The notes beneath the pieces are model-generated. The model did no database searches and had not been told where the DNA came from. It saw nothing but the letters and a program-made list of their open reading frames with translations. A program made the translations under genes and the position numbers. Positions 1-7,876 of a DNA stretch of 64,000 nt are shown here, piece by piece. The DNA comes from Butyrivibrio fibrisolvens (lineage in GTDB: Bacteria > Bacillota > Clostridia > Lachnospirales > Lachnospiraceae), in assembly GCF_023206215.1 (NCBI RefSeq), contig NZ_CP065800.1, forward strand, positions 620,001 to 684,000. Direction: 5' to 3'. Positions within the stretch are counted from its first letter, which is position 1. Each line of letters starts with the position of its first letter.

Positions 1-55
<55 letters not shown>

Positions 56-324
56 TTTAAAATAATTGTTCTTTCCGGTTCAGACTTATGCTGACTTAAT
101 CAGAATAATTCTGCTCCACTGTTATTTCTAACAGTTTGATGGTGGCTAAACCATCAAAAATTTACTTTTGGTTTTTGTTCTTCTGAACATTCTGTCCTTC
201 TTCAAAAGAAGAACTGGAATTTTCAGGGTTGCATTACTGTTAAGTTGTCAAAGTGCTTTCAAAAGCTCTTGCCTTAAGGCTTTTAAGCTTTTGTGTCTTG
301 GCTTTGTCCGCCGCAACGTGATTT

Positions 325-353
325 ATTTTAACTCGTTGCCAGTAACTTGTCAA
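325..353 (-). promoter_or_regulatory. rrn promoter P2
   Basis: On the minus strand there is TTGACA (348-353), a 17-bp spacer and TAAAAT (325-330), a near-consensus sigma-A promoter facing the 16S gene about 270 nt away. It is the gene-proximal member of a tandem pair. Between it and the rRNA lies an AT-rich leader with no credible ORF. The 119-residue plus-strand frame over this region opposes the rRNA and has no recognisable domain. Confidence 0.8.
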
Positions 354-441
354 GAACTTTTTGAATCATTTTTTGCTGCAGCTCGTTGTCTGATGAAGCT
401 CTCGCTCTTCAAAACAGCTCGTTTCTTACGCAGCGAAGATG

Positions 442-470
442 ATTATATCTTGATGCTGATTTTTTGTCAA
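442..470 (-). promoter_or_regulatory. rrn promoter P1
   Basis: On the minus strand there is TTGACA (465-470), a 17-bp spacer and TATAAT (442-447). This is a perfect consensus promoter, as expected for rRNA. It lies just downstream of the tRNA-Ser terminator, so the rrn operon and the tRNA are separate transcription units. Confidence 0.88.
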
Positions 471-532
471 CATCTTTTTTCGATTTTCTTTTTCTTATTT
501 ATAAGCGATTCGATCGCTCATATTTAAGGGAC

Positions 533-565
533 AAAAAAAGAACCTTGTAAACCTCTCAAGATTCT
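533..565 (-). terminator. Rho-independent terminator after tRNA-Ser
   Basis: In minus-strand sense the stem AGAATCTTG pairs with CAAGGTTCT (nine pairs, one G-U) and is followed by seven T. It lies about 30 nt after the tRNA-Ser 3' end and closes that unit before the rrn promoters. Confidence 0.8.
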
Positions 566-593
566 CTTTAAGCAAAAGCATTAAATCGAAAAA

Positions 594-681
594 CGGAGAA
601 AGCGGGATTTGAACCCGCGCACCGGTCGCCCGGTCTACACCCTTAGCAGGGGCGCCTCTTCAGCCACTTGAGTATTTCTCC
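594..681 (-). tRNA. tRNA-Ser (anticodon GCT)
   Basis: The reverse complement folds as a class II tRNA. The acceptor stem is GGAGAAA with TTTCTCC and discriminator G at 594. The anticodon loop CTGCTAA gives anticodon GCT, which reads AGC/AGU serine codons. There is a long variable arm and a T arm with GGTTCAAATCC. CCA is not encoded. Its promoter is at 795-824 and its terminator at 533-565. Confidence 0.96.
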
Positions 682-794
682 ACATGTCTGAATAACCACT
701 CTACCAAATGGTATAAATATTTGGTTCAGCATCTCTCCAGAAGCCGATCATACTACCTCGTATATCGAAATACTTCCTTCGCGACGCATCATTT

Positions 795-824
795 ATTATA
801 CAGATGACATTTCCTGTTTGTCAA
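795..824 (-). promoter_or_regulatory. Promoter of tRNA-Ser
   Basis: On the minus strand there is TTGACA (819-824), an 18-bp spacer and TATAAT (795-800). Both hexamers are consensus. The -10 lies about 115 nt upstream of the mature tRNA 5' end. Confidence 0.75.
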
Positions 825-937
825 TCGTTTTACGCAATAATAATAAATATTTTTTTCAGACATTTACAAACTATTCTGATCCTCTTGAACTGTATTTACA
901 AAATCACACATTCGTAAAAATGCTATTCATGAAAGTG

Positions 938-1468
938 TTAAATCTGTTCATACAGATTGGTTCCCTCTGAGTCTATTACAACTATACAAGGGAAGTTCTC
1001 TACGTGAAGTCTTCTGATGGCTTCTGTTCCAAGATCATCATAGGCTATAACCTCAGATGAAGTTATGGCTTTGGATAGCAGGGCACCAGCTCCGCCTATT
1101 GCAGCAAAATACACAGCTTTATTCCTGACTATGGCATCCTGTACTTCCTTGGTTCTCTTACCCTTGCCTATCATGCCTCTAAGGCCAAGATCAAGAAGTG
1201 AGGGTGCATACTTGTCCATACGGCTTGCTGTTGTAGGACCGGCTGATCCTATAGGTCTTCCCGGTCTTGCAGGAGATGGTCCCATGTAATATATTATATT
1301 GCCATCAAGTTCAAAGGGGAGCTTCCCACTTTTTGAAAGAGCCTCTGACATTCTCTTATGAGCCGCATCCCTTGCTGTATATATAGTTCCGGTGATGTAT
1401 ATCATATCCCCGGCTTTTAACTTAGATGTATCCTCTTTGGTCAAAGGAGCATTAATATGGTATTCCAT
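938..1468 (-). CDS. fumB: Fumarate hydratase class I, beta subunit
   Basis: This 176-residue protein is the C-terminal half of the iron-sulfur fumarase, split into two subunits as is common in anaerobes. It acts with the alpha subunit (1575-2417) to interconvert fumarate and malate in the cytoplasm. The glycine- and proline-rich segment near residues 62-80 (GPSPARPGRPIGSAGPTT) is typical of the beta subunit. The start is ATG at 1468. Its Shine-Dalgarno GAGG (1476-1479) is supplied by a repeat element (1472-1574) inserted between the two subunit genes, so the partners may not be translated equally. A tartrate dehydratase with the same subunit plan cannot be excluded by sequence alone; fumarase is the more likely reading. 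Confidence 0.9.
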   Translation of the reverse strand: MEYHINAPLTKEDTSKLKAGDMIYITGTIYTARDAAHKRMSEALSKSGKLPFELDGNIIYYMGPSPARPGRPIGSAGPTTASRMDKYAPSLLDLGLRGMIGKGKRTKEVQDAIVRNKAVYFAAIGGAGALLSKAITSSEVIAYDDLGTEAIRRLHVENFPCIVVIDSEGTNLYEQI

Positions 1469-1471
1469 TTT

Positions 1472-1574
1472 TTAACCTCATGTCGCGAGCAAAGCGAGTG
1501 ACTAATGGTTCAAATTGGTGGAGCTCGCGACACCAATTTGGGTTTGAAAGTGGAACACTTTCAAACTTAACCTC
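1472..1574 (-). repeat. Interspersed leader repeat, copy A (hairpins, pseudoknot, SD)
   Basis: This 103-bp copy fills the fumA-fumB gap. In minus-strand sense hairpin 1 is 11 bp (1556-1566 with 1542-1552, loop of 3). Hairpin 2 is 10 bp (1531-1540 with 1511-1520). Eight bases of the hairpin-2 loop (TCGCGAGC, 1523-1530) are exactly complementary to GCTCGCGA (1483-1490), which lies four bases before the GAGG Shine-Dalgarno of fumB. GAGGTTAA occurs at both ends of the element. Related copies are at 4632, 6592, 6687, 42979 and, as a fragment, 49808. Confidence 0.9.
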
Positions 1575-2417
1575 TCACAGTGTTCTGCTTATATGTCTGT
1601 TGACATGGCAACAGATGTTAACAGCAACAGGAAGTCCTGCTATATGTGTTGCATAGGTGTTTATATTAACAGCAAGCGCTGTAGTAGATCCGCCCAGTCC
1701 TCCGGGGCCTATACCTGTTGCATTGATACGCTCTAGCATCTCCTCTTCCATATCTTTAATATATGGTATATCCGAATGCTCTCCTGCAGGTCTTGTCAGT
1801 GCCTGCTTGGCCATAATAGCGCATTTTTCAAAGGTACCACCTATTCCTACTCCGACAACCATAGGAGGGCATGCGTTAGGGCCGGCATCCTTTACGGCCT
1901 GAAGTATGGCATTCTTCACTCCCTCTTCTCCGTCAGCAGGTTTGAGCATATAGATCTTGCTCATATTCTCGCTTCCAAAGCCCTTGGGGGCACAGGTGAT
2001 CTCAACTTTGTCACCTGGTACTATCTCAAAATGGATCACGGCAGGAGTATTGTCTTTGGTATTTTCTCTTATAAGAGGATCTCCTACTACTGATTTTCTA
2101 AGATATCCTTCTGTGTATCCTTGTCTTACACCTTCATTGATCGCATCTGTGACACTTCCTCCTACAAGGTGTACTTCCTGTCCGACTTTTATAAATACAA
2201 CGGCCATTCCTGTGTCCTGGCAGATCGGGATCTTGTCAGTGTCAGCTATTTCAAGGTTCTTTTGAAGCTGAGTCAGTATGCTTTTCCCAAGGGGAGATTT
2301 CTCAGAAAGTGCATTATCATCAAGTGCTTTTTTCATATCAGGTGAAAGATGATAATTGGCAGAGATAACCATCTCTTTCACCGCAGTTGTTATATTACTA
2401 ACATCAAGTTCGCGCAT
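1575..2417 (-). CDS. fumA: Fumarate hydratase class I, alpha subunit
   Basis: This 280-residue N-terminal half of class I fumarase carries the [4Fe-4S] cluster. Cysteines fit the cluster-ligand pattern: one in the PICQDTGMAVV motif, one in the PNACPPMVVGVGIGGTFEKC stretch (the last C is another), all in conserved surroundings. I place the start at ATG 2417, where TAGGTGG lies 5 nt upstream, rather than a longer TTG frame at 2435. The gene begins just after the HIT gene stop, so HIT, alpha and beta form one leftward operon. The TGA stop is immediately followed by the repeat at 1472-1574. Confidence 0.93.
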   Translation of the reverse strand: MRELDVSNITTAVKEMVISANYHLSPDMKKALDDNALSEKSPLGKSILTQLQKNLEIADTDKIPICQDTGMAVVFIKVGQEVHLVGGSVTDAINEGVRQGYTEGYLRKSVVGDPLIRENTKDNTPAVIHFEIVPGDKVEITCAPKGFGSENMSKIYMLKPADGEEGVKNAILQAVKDAGPNACPPMVVGVGIGGTFEKCAIMAKQALTRPAGEHSDIPYIKDMEEEMLERINATGIGPGGLGGSTTALAVNINTYATHIAGLPVAVNICCHVNRHISRTL

Positions 2418-2431
2418 ACTACCACCTATTA

Positions 2432-2842
2432 TCAAAACTTAAGCTTTTTGCAGATGTCGCGAAGCTTGTCATCTTCGGGCTGCGTTGGTTTCCATGCTAT
2501 TGTCTGTCCATCGTTAGTAAATCTTGGTATCACATGGAGATGAAAATGCTCTACAGTCTGTCCTGCAGCAGCTCCGTTGTTCTGAACAAGATTGACACCA
2601 TCGCACTCAAGTGTATCTTTAAGTTTTTGAGCTACTTTCTTGGCAAGGATCATAGCTTTGCCAAGTGTTTCATCAGGAGTCTCAAAAACATTGGCGCTGT
2701 GATCTTTAGGGAGAATAAGTGCATGACCAAGGTTTGCAGGACCATTGTCCAGTATCACGTTGAACATATCATCTTCATAGATTGAATTGGTTGGGATATC
2801 CCCATTTGCAAGTTTACAGAAAATACAGTTATCGTTCTTCAT
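2432..2842 (-). CDS. HIT family protein (Hint-like nucleotide hydrolase)
   Basis: This 136-residue histidine triad protein shows the HFHLHV active-site motif near residues 99-104 and an N-terminal CIFCKLANGDIPT segment typical of bacterial Hint proteins. Family members hydrolyse adenosine phosphoramidates or aminoacyl-AMP adducts in the cytoplasm; the substrate here is unknown. The start ATG has AAGGAG five bases upstream. The two early cysteines (CxxC) could bind zinc, as in many Hint proteins. It is followed within a few bases by fumA, suggesting co-transcription. Confidence 0.92.
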   Translation of the reverse strand: MKNDNCIFCKLANGDIPTNSIYEDDMFNVILDNGPANLGHALILPKDHSANVFETPDETLGKAMILAKKVAQKLKDTLECDGVNLVQNNGAAAGQTVEHFHLHVIPRFTNDGQTIAWKPTQPEDDKLRDICKKLKF

Positions 2843-2911
2843 ACGCTCTCCTTTTGGTAGATTGTTTTTATTTTTTCTACATTATCATGTATTATACAGC
2901 TGCGACTTGCA

Positions 2912-3559
2912 TCACAGCTGCATAGGTTTGATCTTACTGCCACGGATAAGGACCAGTGCTGTGCACACGATCATACCCATTATAAGTCCGCCTATATGAG
3001 CAGTGTTGTTAACACCGCCTTCAGTAAAGCCTGAAGCCACCATAAATACTACCACAAAAAGGCCCCTGTAAAGAAGGCTGCCTGCTGGTTTTCCTTCTCT
3101 TGCGGACCTTATTCTTTCATATGCAGTGAGAATGAGCAGAGCCCCGATAAGGCCAAATACTCCTCCACTTGCTCCTATTGAATAGCGCTCTATGTGTTTG
3201 AAATTCTCATAATATACAGATACAAGGTTGCCTCCTATACCGGACATGAGATATATGAGTGCAAAGCCGATATGCCCTACACTTATCTCTATAAGTCCTC
3301 CTATAAAGAACAGCCCTATCATATTAGAAACAATATGGGATATATCTGCGTGGAGAAAGGTTGCAGTTATAAGTCTGTACAGCTGACCGCCATAATATAC
3401 ATTATCTGTGATCAAGGCTCCGCTGTCTGTAAGTTTGTTGCCAAGGATCATCTGACTTACAAAAAACAATACATTAAGAAGTAAAAAAATTATCATAACA
3501 AAGGAAGTAAGATATCTTCCATAAAAATCCCTATACCACTGCTGATCATACTTGGCCAT
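2912..3559 (-). CDS. Rhomboid family intramembrane serine protease
   Basis: This 215-residue integral membrane protein has about six hydrophobic segments. The catalytic serine is in GASGGVFG (about residue 130) and the catalytic histidine in NTAHIGG (about residue 188). The conserved HADISHIVSNM of helix 2 is present. Rhomboids cut single-pass membrane proteins inside the bilayer; the substrate is not indicated here. The start has GAGG upstream. It lies between the fumarase operon and the flavodoxin-SCP2 gene, all leftward, with short gaps. The tail after the last helix is short, with no extra domain. Confidence 0.93.
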   Translation of the reverse strand: MAKYDQQWYRDFYGRYLTSFVMIIFLLLNVLFFVSQMILGNKLTDSGALITDNVYYGGQLYRLITATFLHADISHIVSNMIGLFFIGGLIEISVGHIGFALIYLMSGIGGNLVSVYYENFKHIERYSIGASGGVFGLIGALLILTAYERIRSAREGKPAGSLLYRGLFVVVFMVASGFTEGGVNNTAHIGGLIMGMIVCTALVLIRGSKIKPMQL

Positions 3560-3605
3560 AAAAAACTACTGCAAACCTCACATCCGTTAAATTTCGCGCT
3601 GTCAC

Positions 3606-4610
3606 TTATCCAAAAACAAAAATCTGATCAAGCCCGCGCAAGAGCTTGAAATCGCCTTTCATCTTCATATTACCTGCCATAAATGCTCTCTGGAAGGTCA
3701 TACGTCCTGTAACTATCTCTTCAAGAGAATCCTTGGTCATAGAAAGTGCAACATCTATATCACTTGTTTCAGAAGCTATGACTTGTGTGACAAGACTATC
3801 CCTAATCGTTAAGAGCATGGTCTTCATGCCAGGTCTGTCCGTTACAGTTATAGCATATGTTCCCTGAACTTTATTATCAGGCCTGTAATGCTTTTTGAAT
3901 GTATCTAAATAGTCTTCTGAAGTAGACGTGCGCTCATCATTTTTAAGTTTATCACGAAAAAGAGAAGAAAGCTCCTGAATATCAGCTTTTTGAGTTTGAA
4001 CATATCTGTCATCAGAGACATACTTAGAAAGCTGTTCTGATTCCTGCGGAGTCAGATCGACGCTCTTGGTGAGAGAGACTTTCTGCTTTACTACCTGATT
4101 GCTTGCAGGAAGGGCGGGGATTTTCTGCGAGATAGTCCTATAGAAGTTCTCGGCCTTTTTTTCTATAAGACGTATATAATCCTGATTGCTGTCAAAAAGT
4201 GAAGTATCAGCGATATAGCCGCATACTCCGTCGCAGGGAAGGCCTCCAAGTATCTCCCAGGCCGTCTCAAGGCTGGTCACGCCTTCGCGCTCTCCGTATG
4301 TAGTAGACATGATAACAGGCATCATGTACATGCGTCCTATCTTGTCCTTATCGCCATAAAGCCAGCATGCATCTAAAAATTCCATGAGATATCCGCCGAT
4401 ACCGTACCATTCAACTGTAGAAGACAAAATGATACCATCGGCATCTTTAAGTGTACCAGGAAGTGCTGTTATTGCATTCTTTTGATCGAACAGATTGAAT
4501 CTTTGTACCTCGACATTGAGTTCTTTTAATACATCCGTCATTCTGTTTATCACATACAAAGACGGATCGTCAACAATGCCGCGGCCTCCGTAGTAAATGT
4601 TGATCTTCAT
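3606..4610 (-). CDS. Flavodoxin-like reductase fused to a C-terminal SCP2 domain
   Basis: A 334-residue two-domain protein. Residues 1 to about 160 resemble NAD(P)H-dependent FMN reductase or flavodoxin-like folds (beta strand MKINIYYGGRG, then SSTVEWYGIGGYLMEFLD). Residues about 235-334 resemble an SCP2 sterol-carrier-like domain (ITVTDRPGMKTMLLTIRDS, then MTFQRAFMAGNMKMKGD). A redox or lipid-linked role is an inference; no substrate can be named. A GGAGG Shine-Dalgarno is 12 nt before the ATG. The leader repeat copy B (4632-4735) lies directly upstream, so its GAGG is not the SD closest to this start. Confidence 0.75.
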   Translation of the reverse strand: MKINIYYGGRGIVDDPSLYVINRMTDVLKELNVEVQRFNLFDQKNAITALPGTLKDADGIILSSTVEWYGIGGYLMEFLDACWLYGDKDKIGRMYMMPVIMSTTYGEREGVTSLETAWEILGGLPCDGVCGYIADTSLFDSNQDYIRLIEKKAENFYRTISQKIPALPASNQVVKQKVSLTKSVDLTPQESEQLSKYVSDDRYVQTQKADIQELSSLFRDKLKNDERTSTSEDYLDTFKKHYRPDNKVQGTYAITVTDRPGMKTMLLTIRDSLVTQVIASETSDIDVALSMTKDSLEEIVTGRMTFQRAFMAGNMKMKGDFKLLRGLDQIFVFG

Positions 4611-4631
4611 GGCTTATGTGCTCCTCCATTA

Positions 4632-4735
4632 TTAACCTCATGTCACGAGTAAAGCGAGTGACTAATGGTTCGAATTGGTGAAACTCGTGACACCAATTCG
4701 GGTTTGAAAGTGGAACACTTTCAAACTTTAACCTC
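4632..4735 (-). repeat. Interspersed leader repeat, copy B
   Basis: Same plan as copy A with compensatory changes. The hairpin-2 loop carries TCACGAGT (sense of 4683-4690), complementary to ACTCGTGA (4643-4650); relative to copy A two pairs have changed from G-C or C-G to A-T or T-A on both sides. The outer pair of hairpin 2 has also changed together (CGAATTGGTG at 4671-4680 with CACCAATTCG at 4691-4700). GAGGTTAA again occurs at both ends. The gene start at 4610 is 29 nt from the end of the repeat. Confidence 0.88.
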
Positions 4736-4834
4736 ATGTCCCAACACAACAGGCTGTAGAAAGGGAACGCCAGACAGTACAGAAAAGTACTTCTATTCCC
4801 AAAGACCATAATCATAATTAAGTATAGCACATCC

Positions 4835-5019
4835 GGTACATAGAAATACATCCATGTATTTCTGGACATGTCACGTTACTTCCTGTAACGGTACATAGAA
4901 ATACATCCATGTATTTCTGAGCATGTCACGTTACTTCCTGTAACGGTACATAGAAATACATCCATGTATTTCTGAGCATGTCACGTTACTTCCTGTAACG
5001 GTACATAGAAATACATCCC
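4835..5019. repeat. 55-bp tandem repeat, three full copies plus a partial
   Basis: Units start at 4835, 4890 and 4945, with a 20-bp partial at 5000. Units two and three are identical; the first differs only at GGACATG versus GAGCATG. Each unit has two palindromes: GAAATACATCCATGTATTTC and CGTTACTTCCTGTAACG. The array abuts the stop codon of the FHA gene (5024), so a transcript of that gene would end in a row of hairpins. There are no spacers, so it is not a CRISPR array. Confidence 0.92.
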
Positions 5020-5023
5020 ACCA

Positions 5024-6589
5024 TTATCTATAGTCAAAGACGATATCTGAAAATCTGACTTCATCTCCGGGAACTATTCTTACAGGTTTTTGAGCCTGGA
5101 GTCTGCATCCGTTGTGGTATGTTCCATTGGTAGAGCCAAGGTCTATAAGGAACATGTTGCCGTTTTCTCTAAAAAGGCGCGCATGGATCCTGCTTATGGT
5201 CTTATGGGGTATCACGAAGTCAACACAGCCTTCCATCTTGCCTATTGTAAGAGGGAGCTTGTCGGTGCTTATCTGGATGCAGTTGTTAAGACCTCTACTG
5301 TAAAGGCGTCCCTGTTCCTTGACAGGACTGTCACTTAGGACTGTAGTTCCGGGATCCTTAGGGGCTGATGCATGTGCATATGTATCTGCCTTCCTTGATG
5401 CGAACATCTGGAGATTGGGCATAAGTACAGAGGGCGCTGCAGCTCCAAAAGCCTTCTCATCTGATTTTGCAAAAGCAAGGTTGCCCGGGCCGAATGCACT
5501 AGATTCTCCTTTTTCGCAAGCTCTTCCGAATCCATTTCCGATTTCTTCATCTATATCAAAATCATCGTCTTCATATGACTTTGATCTTCTTTTCTTTTTT
5601 CTATACTCGTTTTTATTGGTCAAAGCAGAGTTTTTCTTTTCTGCTTCTTTTCTCTTCTTCACATGAGAGATCTCTGATCTTATGTTGTCATCGATCTCCT
5701 GCATCTCTAAGGTTTTGCGTTTATGACTTGCATATATAAGAGCGGCAATACCCATAGTAAATGTCACGCCTATAATAGAAAGAGAGATGATATTCTGTCT
5801 TGGAGTAAGAGGATATCGATATCTTATAGCAATACCAAGTAATCCTATTATTATAGAAAGTATTGAAAAGATATAATAACTCTTCATATCATTATCTTTT
5901 GACTTTCCTTTTGATGATGTATCTTCCTCTTCTTTTTCATCAAAATCTTCATAAAAGTCCGGGCTGGGAGTAGCCTGTACAGCACTTCTATCTGCGATAT
6001 GTTCTACAGGCTGCTGCCCTTCTACTTGGCTTACTGTTTCAAGACTCTGTGCCATCTTGTCACGCATCATCCTTGCAATAACAGAGAGGTTGTATCCATT
6101 CTCTTCGACAAGCATGCAGAATTCATATGCTGTATTTACCGCCTTCTCATCGTTATGATCAACTATATCTGTTAGTTCCATGGCAAAAGTTTCGATATCT
6201 TCTCTGTTATCTCCGGGAAGGCACATAAAGCGAAAGCTTCCGCGAGCAAGATCCACCATAACTGTATCCATTGTCATAACAAGACTGTCTTCTTCAAGAA
6301 GGTATTCCGCCATATCTATGCAGGTCTTCTCAAGATCCGTGAAAAAATCCATAAGCTGCGAATAGTTCATTTTCTTACTTGCAAATCTGTCTGCAATACT
6401 CCTAAGGCCGTCAGCTTCATAATATAGAAAGGAATCAGAATTGATGTTTCTAAGGCTGCAGGCCATAAGACCTTTGGTTTTCTGGGCTTCAAGCATCTTA
6501 TACCTGTAATCCCCTGTATCTATATCACCAAGACCAACTACCATGTAATTATGTGACAAGTCTCTTTCATAACGTATATTGTAATTCAT
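5024..6589 (-). CDS. FHA domain protein with DUF6382-like N-terminus
   Basis: A 521-residue protein. The N-terminal ~220 residues (MNYNIRYERDLSHNYMVV onward) resemble DUF6382. A charged linker leads to two membrane segments around residues 240-285, then a Lys/Glu-rich linker. A C-terminal FHA domain has SRIHARLFRENG and DLGSTNGTYHNG, which bind phosphothreonine in this family. It probably signals at the membrane. The start is ATG 6589, with GAGG supplied by the upstream repeat (6592-6694); an in-frame ATG 12 nt earlier lies inside the repeat and has no SD. It follows the Tad pilus operon and may be linked to it, as FHA proteins often are in such loci. Confidence 0.8.
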   Translation of the reverse strand: MNYNIRYERDLSHNYMVVGLGDIDTGDYRYKMLEAQKTKGLMACSLRNINSDSFLYYEADGLRSIADRFASKKMNYSQLMDFFTDLEKTCIDMAEYLLEEDSLVMTMDTVMVDLARGSFRFMCLPGDNREDIETFAMELTDIVDHNDEKAVNTAYEFCMLVEENGYNLSVIARMMRDKMAQSLETVSQVEGQQPVEHIADRSAVQATPSPDFYEDFDEKEEEDTSSKGKSKDNDMKSYYIFSILSIIIGLLGIAIRYRYPLTPRQNIISLSIIGVTFTMGIAALIYASHKRKTLEMQEIDDNIRSEISHVKKRKEAEKKNSALTNKNEYRKKKRRSKSYEDDDFDIDEEIGNGFGRACEKGESSAFGPGNLAFAKSDEKAFGAAAPSVLMPNLQMFASRKADTYAHASAPKDPGTTVLSDSPVKEQGRLYSRGLNNCIQISTDKLPLTIGKMEGCVDFVIPHKTISRIHARLFRENGNMFLIDLGSTNGTYHNGCRLQAQKPVRIVPGDEVRFSDIVFDYR

Positions 6590-6591
6590 TC

Positions 6592-6694
6592 TTAACCTCA
6601 TGTCGCGAGTGAAACGAGTGACTAATGGTTCAAATTGGTGGAGCTCGCGACACCAATTTGGGTTTGAAAGTGGAACACTTTCAAACTTAACCTC
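6592..6694 (-). repeat. Interspersed leader repeat, copy C2 (gene-proximal of a tandem pair)
   Basis: Same plan as copy A. Hairpin 1 and hairpin 2 are identical to copy A. The pseudoknot strand near the SD reads ACTCGCGA (6603-6610) against loop TCGCGAGC (6643-6650), giving seven pairs and one terminal mismatch. GAGG (6596-6599) lies six bases before the ATG of the FHA gene. The far end overlaps copy C1 through a shared GAGGTTAA. Confidence 0.88.
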
Positions 6695-6795
6695 ATGTCG
6701 CGAGTGACTAATGGTTCAAATTGATGGAGCTCGCGTCATCAATTTGAGGAGTTAATTCCTAATTAACTCCCTTGAAAATGGAACATTTTCAAACT
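6687..6795 (-). repeat. Interspersed leader repeat, copy C1 (distal of a tandem pair)
   Basis: A second, diverged copy joined head-to-tail to C2 through GAGGTTAA (6687-6694). Hairpin 1 carries GAAAATG/CATTTTC where copy A has GAAAGTG/CACTTTC, and hairpin 2 carries TTGATG/CATCAA where copy A has TTGGTG/CACCAA; both are compensatory. An extra hairpin, GGAGTTAATT with AATTAACTCC, is inserted between them, as in copy D. CGCGAG of the loop pairs with CTCGCG near the SD. Confidence 0.85.
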
Positions 6796-6831
6796 ACCCC
6801 TAACATATAATTGTAAGCAAAAAGTGATTTT

Positions 6832-7449
6832 TTAATCAGAAGTCAAAGCCTCTGTAAATACCTTATAAAGGTCGTAAGCCCTTGTGAAAAGCCGCACTCT
6901 CTTGGCAGGTCTTGTATAACTTGCCTTCCAGGATATGGAAGATGCCCATTTACCCTGAGGATTTATGCCGTAATAGCTGGTCCCTCCATGGTAAGTCTCC
7001 ATAGACAGAGTTACTTCGACATTATTAAACAGCCAGTCGCTGGAGGTCTGAACAGAGGGTTTATCACTTCCAAAATACCAGGATCCAAACTGCCAGTCAC
7101 TATTGTCAAGCGCATACTGCTCAGGCTCATCATCAGATATAACCGCACCTCTTAAAGCAAGAAGGTATGCATCCTGAGACATTATCACTCTGTCGTACAT
7201 CATAAAGCTCCAGTGTACGACCAAGACTATAACAAGTAATATGATAGGAAATATCAGTGACAGTTCTATGGTAAGGTATGCGCCCTGCAGCCTTTGAACT
7301 ATATCTTCAGAAAAAATCTCAGCTTTAGAGCCTTTTTTATAATATGCTTCTTTAGAAGAAATTATGGTATTAGATTCTTTTTTATCACAATCTACCTTCT
7401 CAGAATAATTATGATGTCTGTCTATAAGATCATATGCTGCAAAGTACAC
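6832..7449 (-). CDS. TadE/TadG-like minor pseudopilin
   Basis: A 205-residue protein. About 60 polar residues precede a single hydrophobic segment near residues 60-85 (GAYLTIELSLIFPIILLVIV). The small residues and glutamate (E) before the segment match the TadE-type pseudopilin signature cut by the prepilin peptidase. The rest would lie outside the membrane. It overlaps the prepilin peptidase gene by 20 nt and starts at GTG with GGGGG upstream. It is the last pilus gene of the operon; the unusually long leader before the hydrophobic segment makes the exact start uncertain. Confidence 0.72.
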   Translation of the reverse strand: MYFAAYDLIDRHHNYSEKVDCDKKESNTIISSKEAYYKKGSKAEIFSEDIVQRLQGAYLTIELSLIFPIILLVIVLVVHWSFMMYDRVIMSQDAYLLALRGAVISDDEPEQYALDNSDWQFGSWYFGSDKPSVQTSSDWLFNNVEVTLSMETYHGGTSYYGINPQGKWASSISWKASYTRPAKRVRLFTRAYDLYKVFTEALTSD

Positions 7450-7861
7450 AGACTGCCCCCATTCCAGCCGTAAGGAAGGGAAGAAATGGTAACGACTCCT
7501 TTTTCCCGGCTTTTTTGAACATCAATAATCCTGCTGAAACAAAAGCTGATATCACAAGACCTGCGCACAAACCTATAAGCACATTGATAAGCCCAAATAC
7601 AGGTCCCAGGAAAAGGATCATAAGTCCGTCTCCATAACCTATCTGCTCCTTGGTAAGATATGAAAGTGCCAGCATAAAAGCGCCCGGCAAAAGTGAGCAT
7701 ATTTCCATATAGATAGTAGAATCATAAAAGAGCTGACATATACCGCAGATACAAGATATGCATCCTGCTATAACAAGGATTTTGACAGAAACGGATTTAT
7801 TTTTGATATCATAGACAGCTGATATTACAAGGATCAGCATCATTAGAATTATAAAGATCAT
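7430..7861 (-). CDS. tadV: Prepilin peptidase, A24 family (TadV/CpaA type)
   Basis: A 143-residue polytopic membrane aspartic peptidase. The two catalytic aspartates are in AVYDIKNK (about residue 18) and GYGDGLM (about residue 71), the GxGD signature. It processes Flp prepilin and TadE-like pseudopilins. Lacking the N-terminal methylase domain of PilD, it is the short form typical of Tad systems. The gene lies between two TadE-like genes in the pilus operon. Confidence 0.92.
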   Translation of the reverse strand: MIFIILMMLILVISAVYDIKNKSVSVKILVIAGCISCICGICQLFYDSTIYMEICSLLPGAFMLALSYLTKEQIGYGDGLMILFLGPVFGLINVLIGLCAGLVISAFVSAGLLMFKKAGKKESLPFLPFLTAGMGAVCVLCSI

Positions 7862-7876
7862 ATTATTCCTTTCCTA

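Noticed and set aside
168..527. A 119-codon plus-strand frame in the rrn leader
   Set aside because: It overlaps two minus-strand rrn promoters and the leader, has no recognisable domain and no convincing SD.
2349..2785. Plus-strand frames over fumA and the HIT gene
   Set aside because: They are shadows of minus-strand genes with clear motifs and SD sites.
4570..4869. A 99-codon minus-strand frame upstream of the flavodoxin-SCP2 gene
   Set aside because: It runs through leader repeat B and the tandem repeats and has no family pattern; its end overlaps the real gene.
4835..5019. CRISPR array
   Set aside because: The repeats abut directly with no unique spacers, and there are no cas genes.
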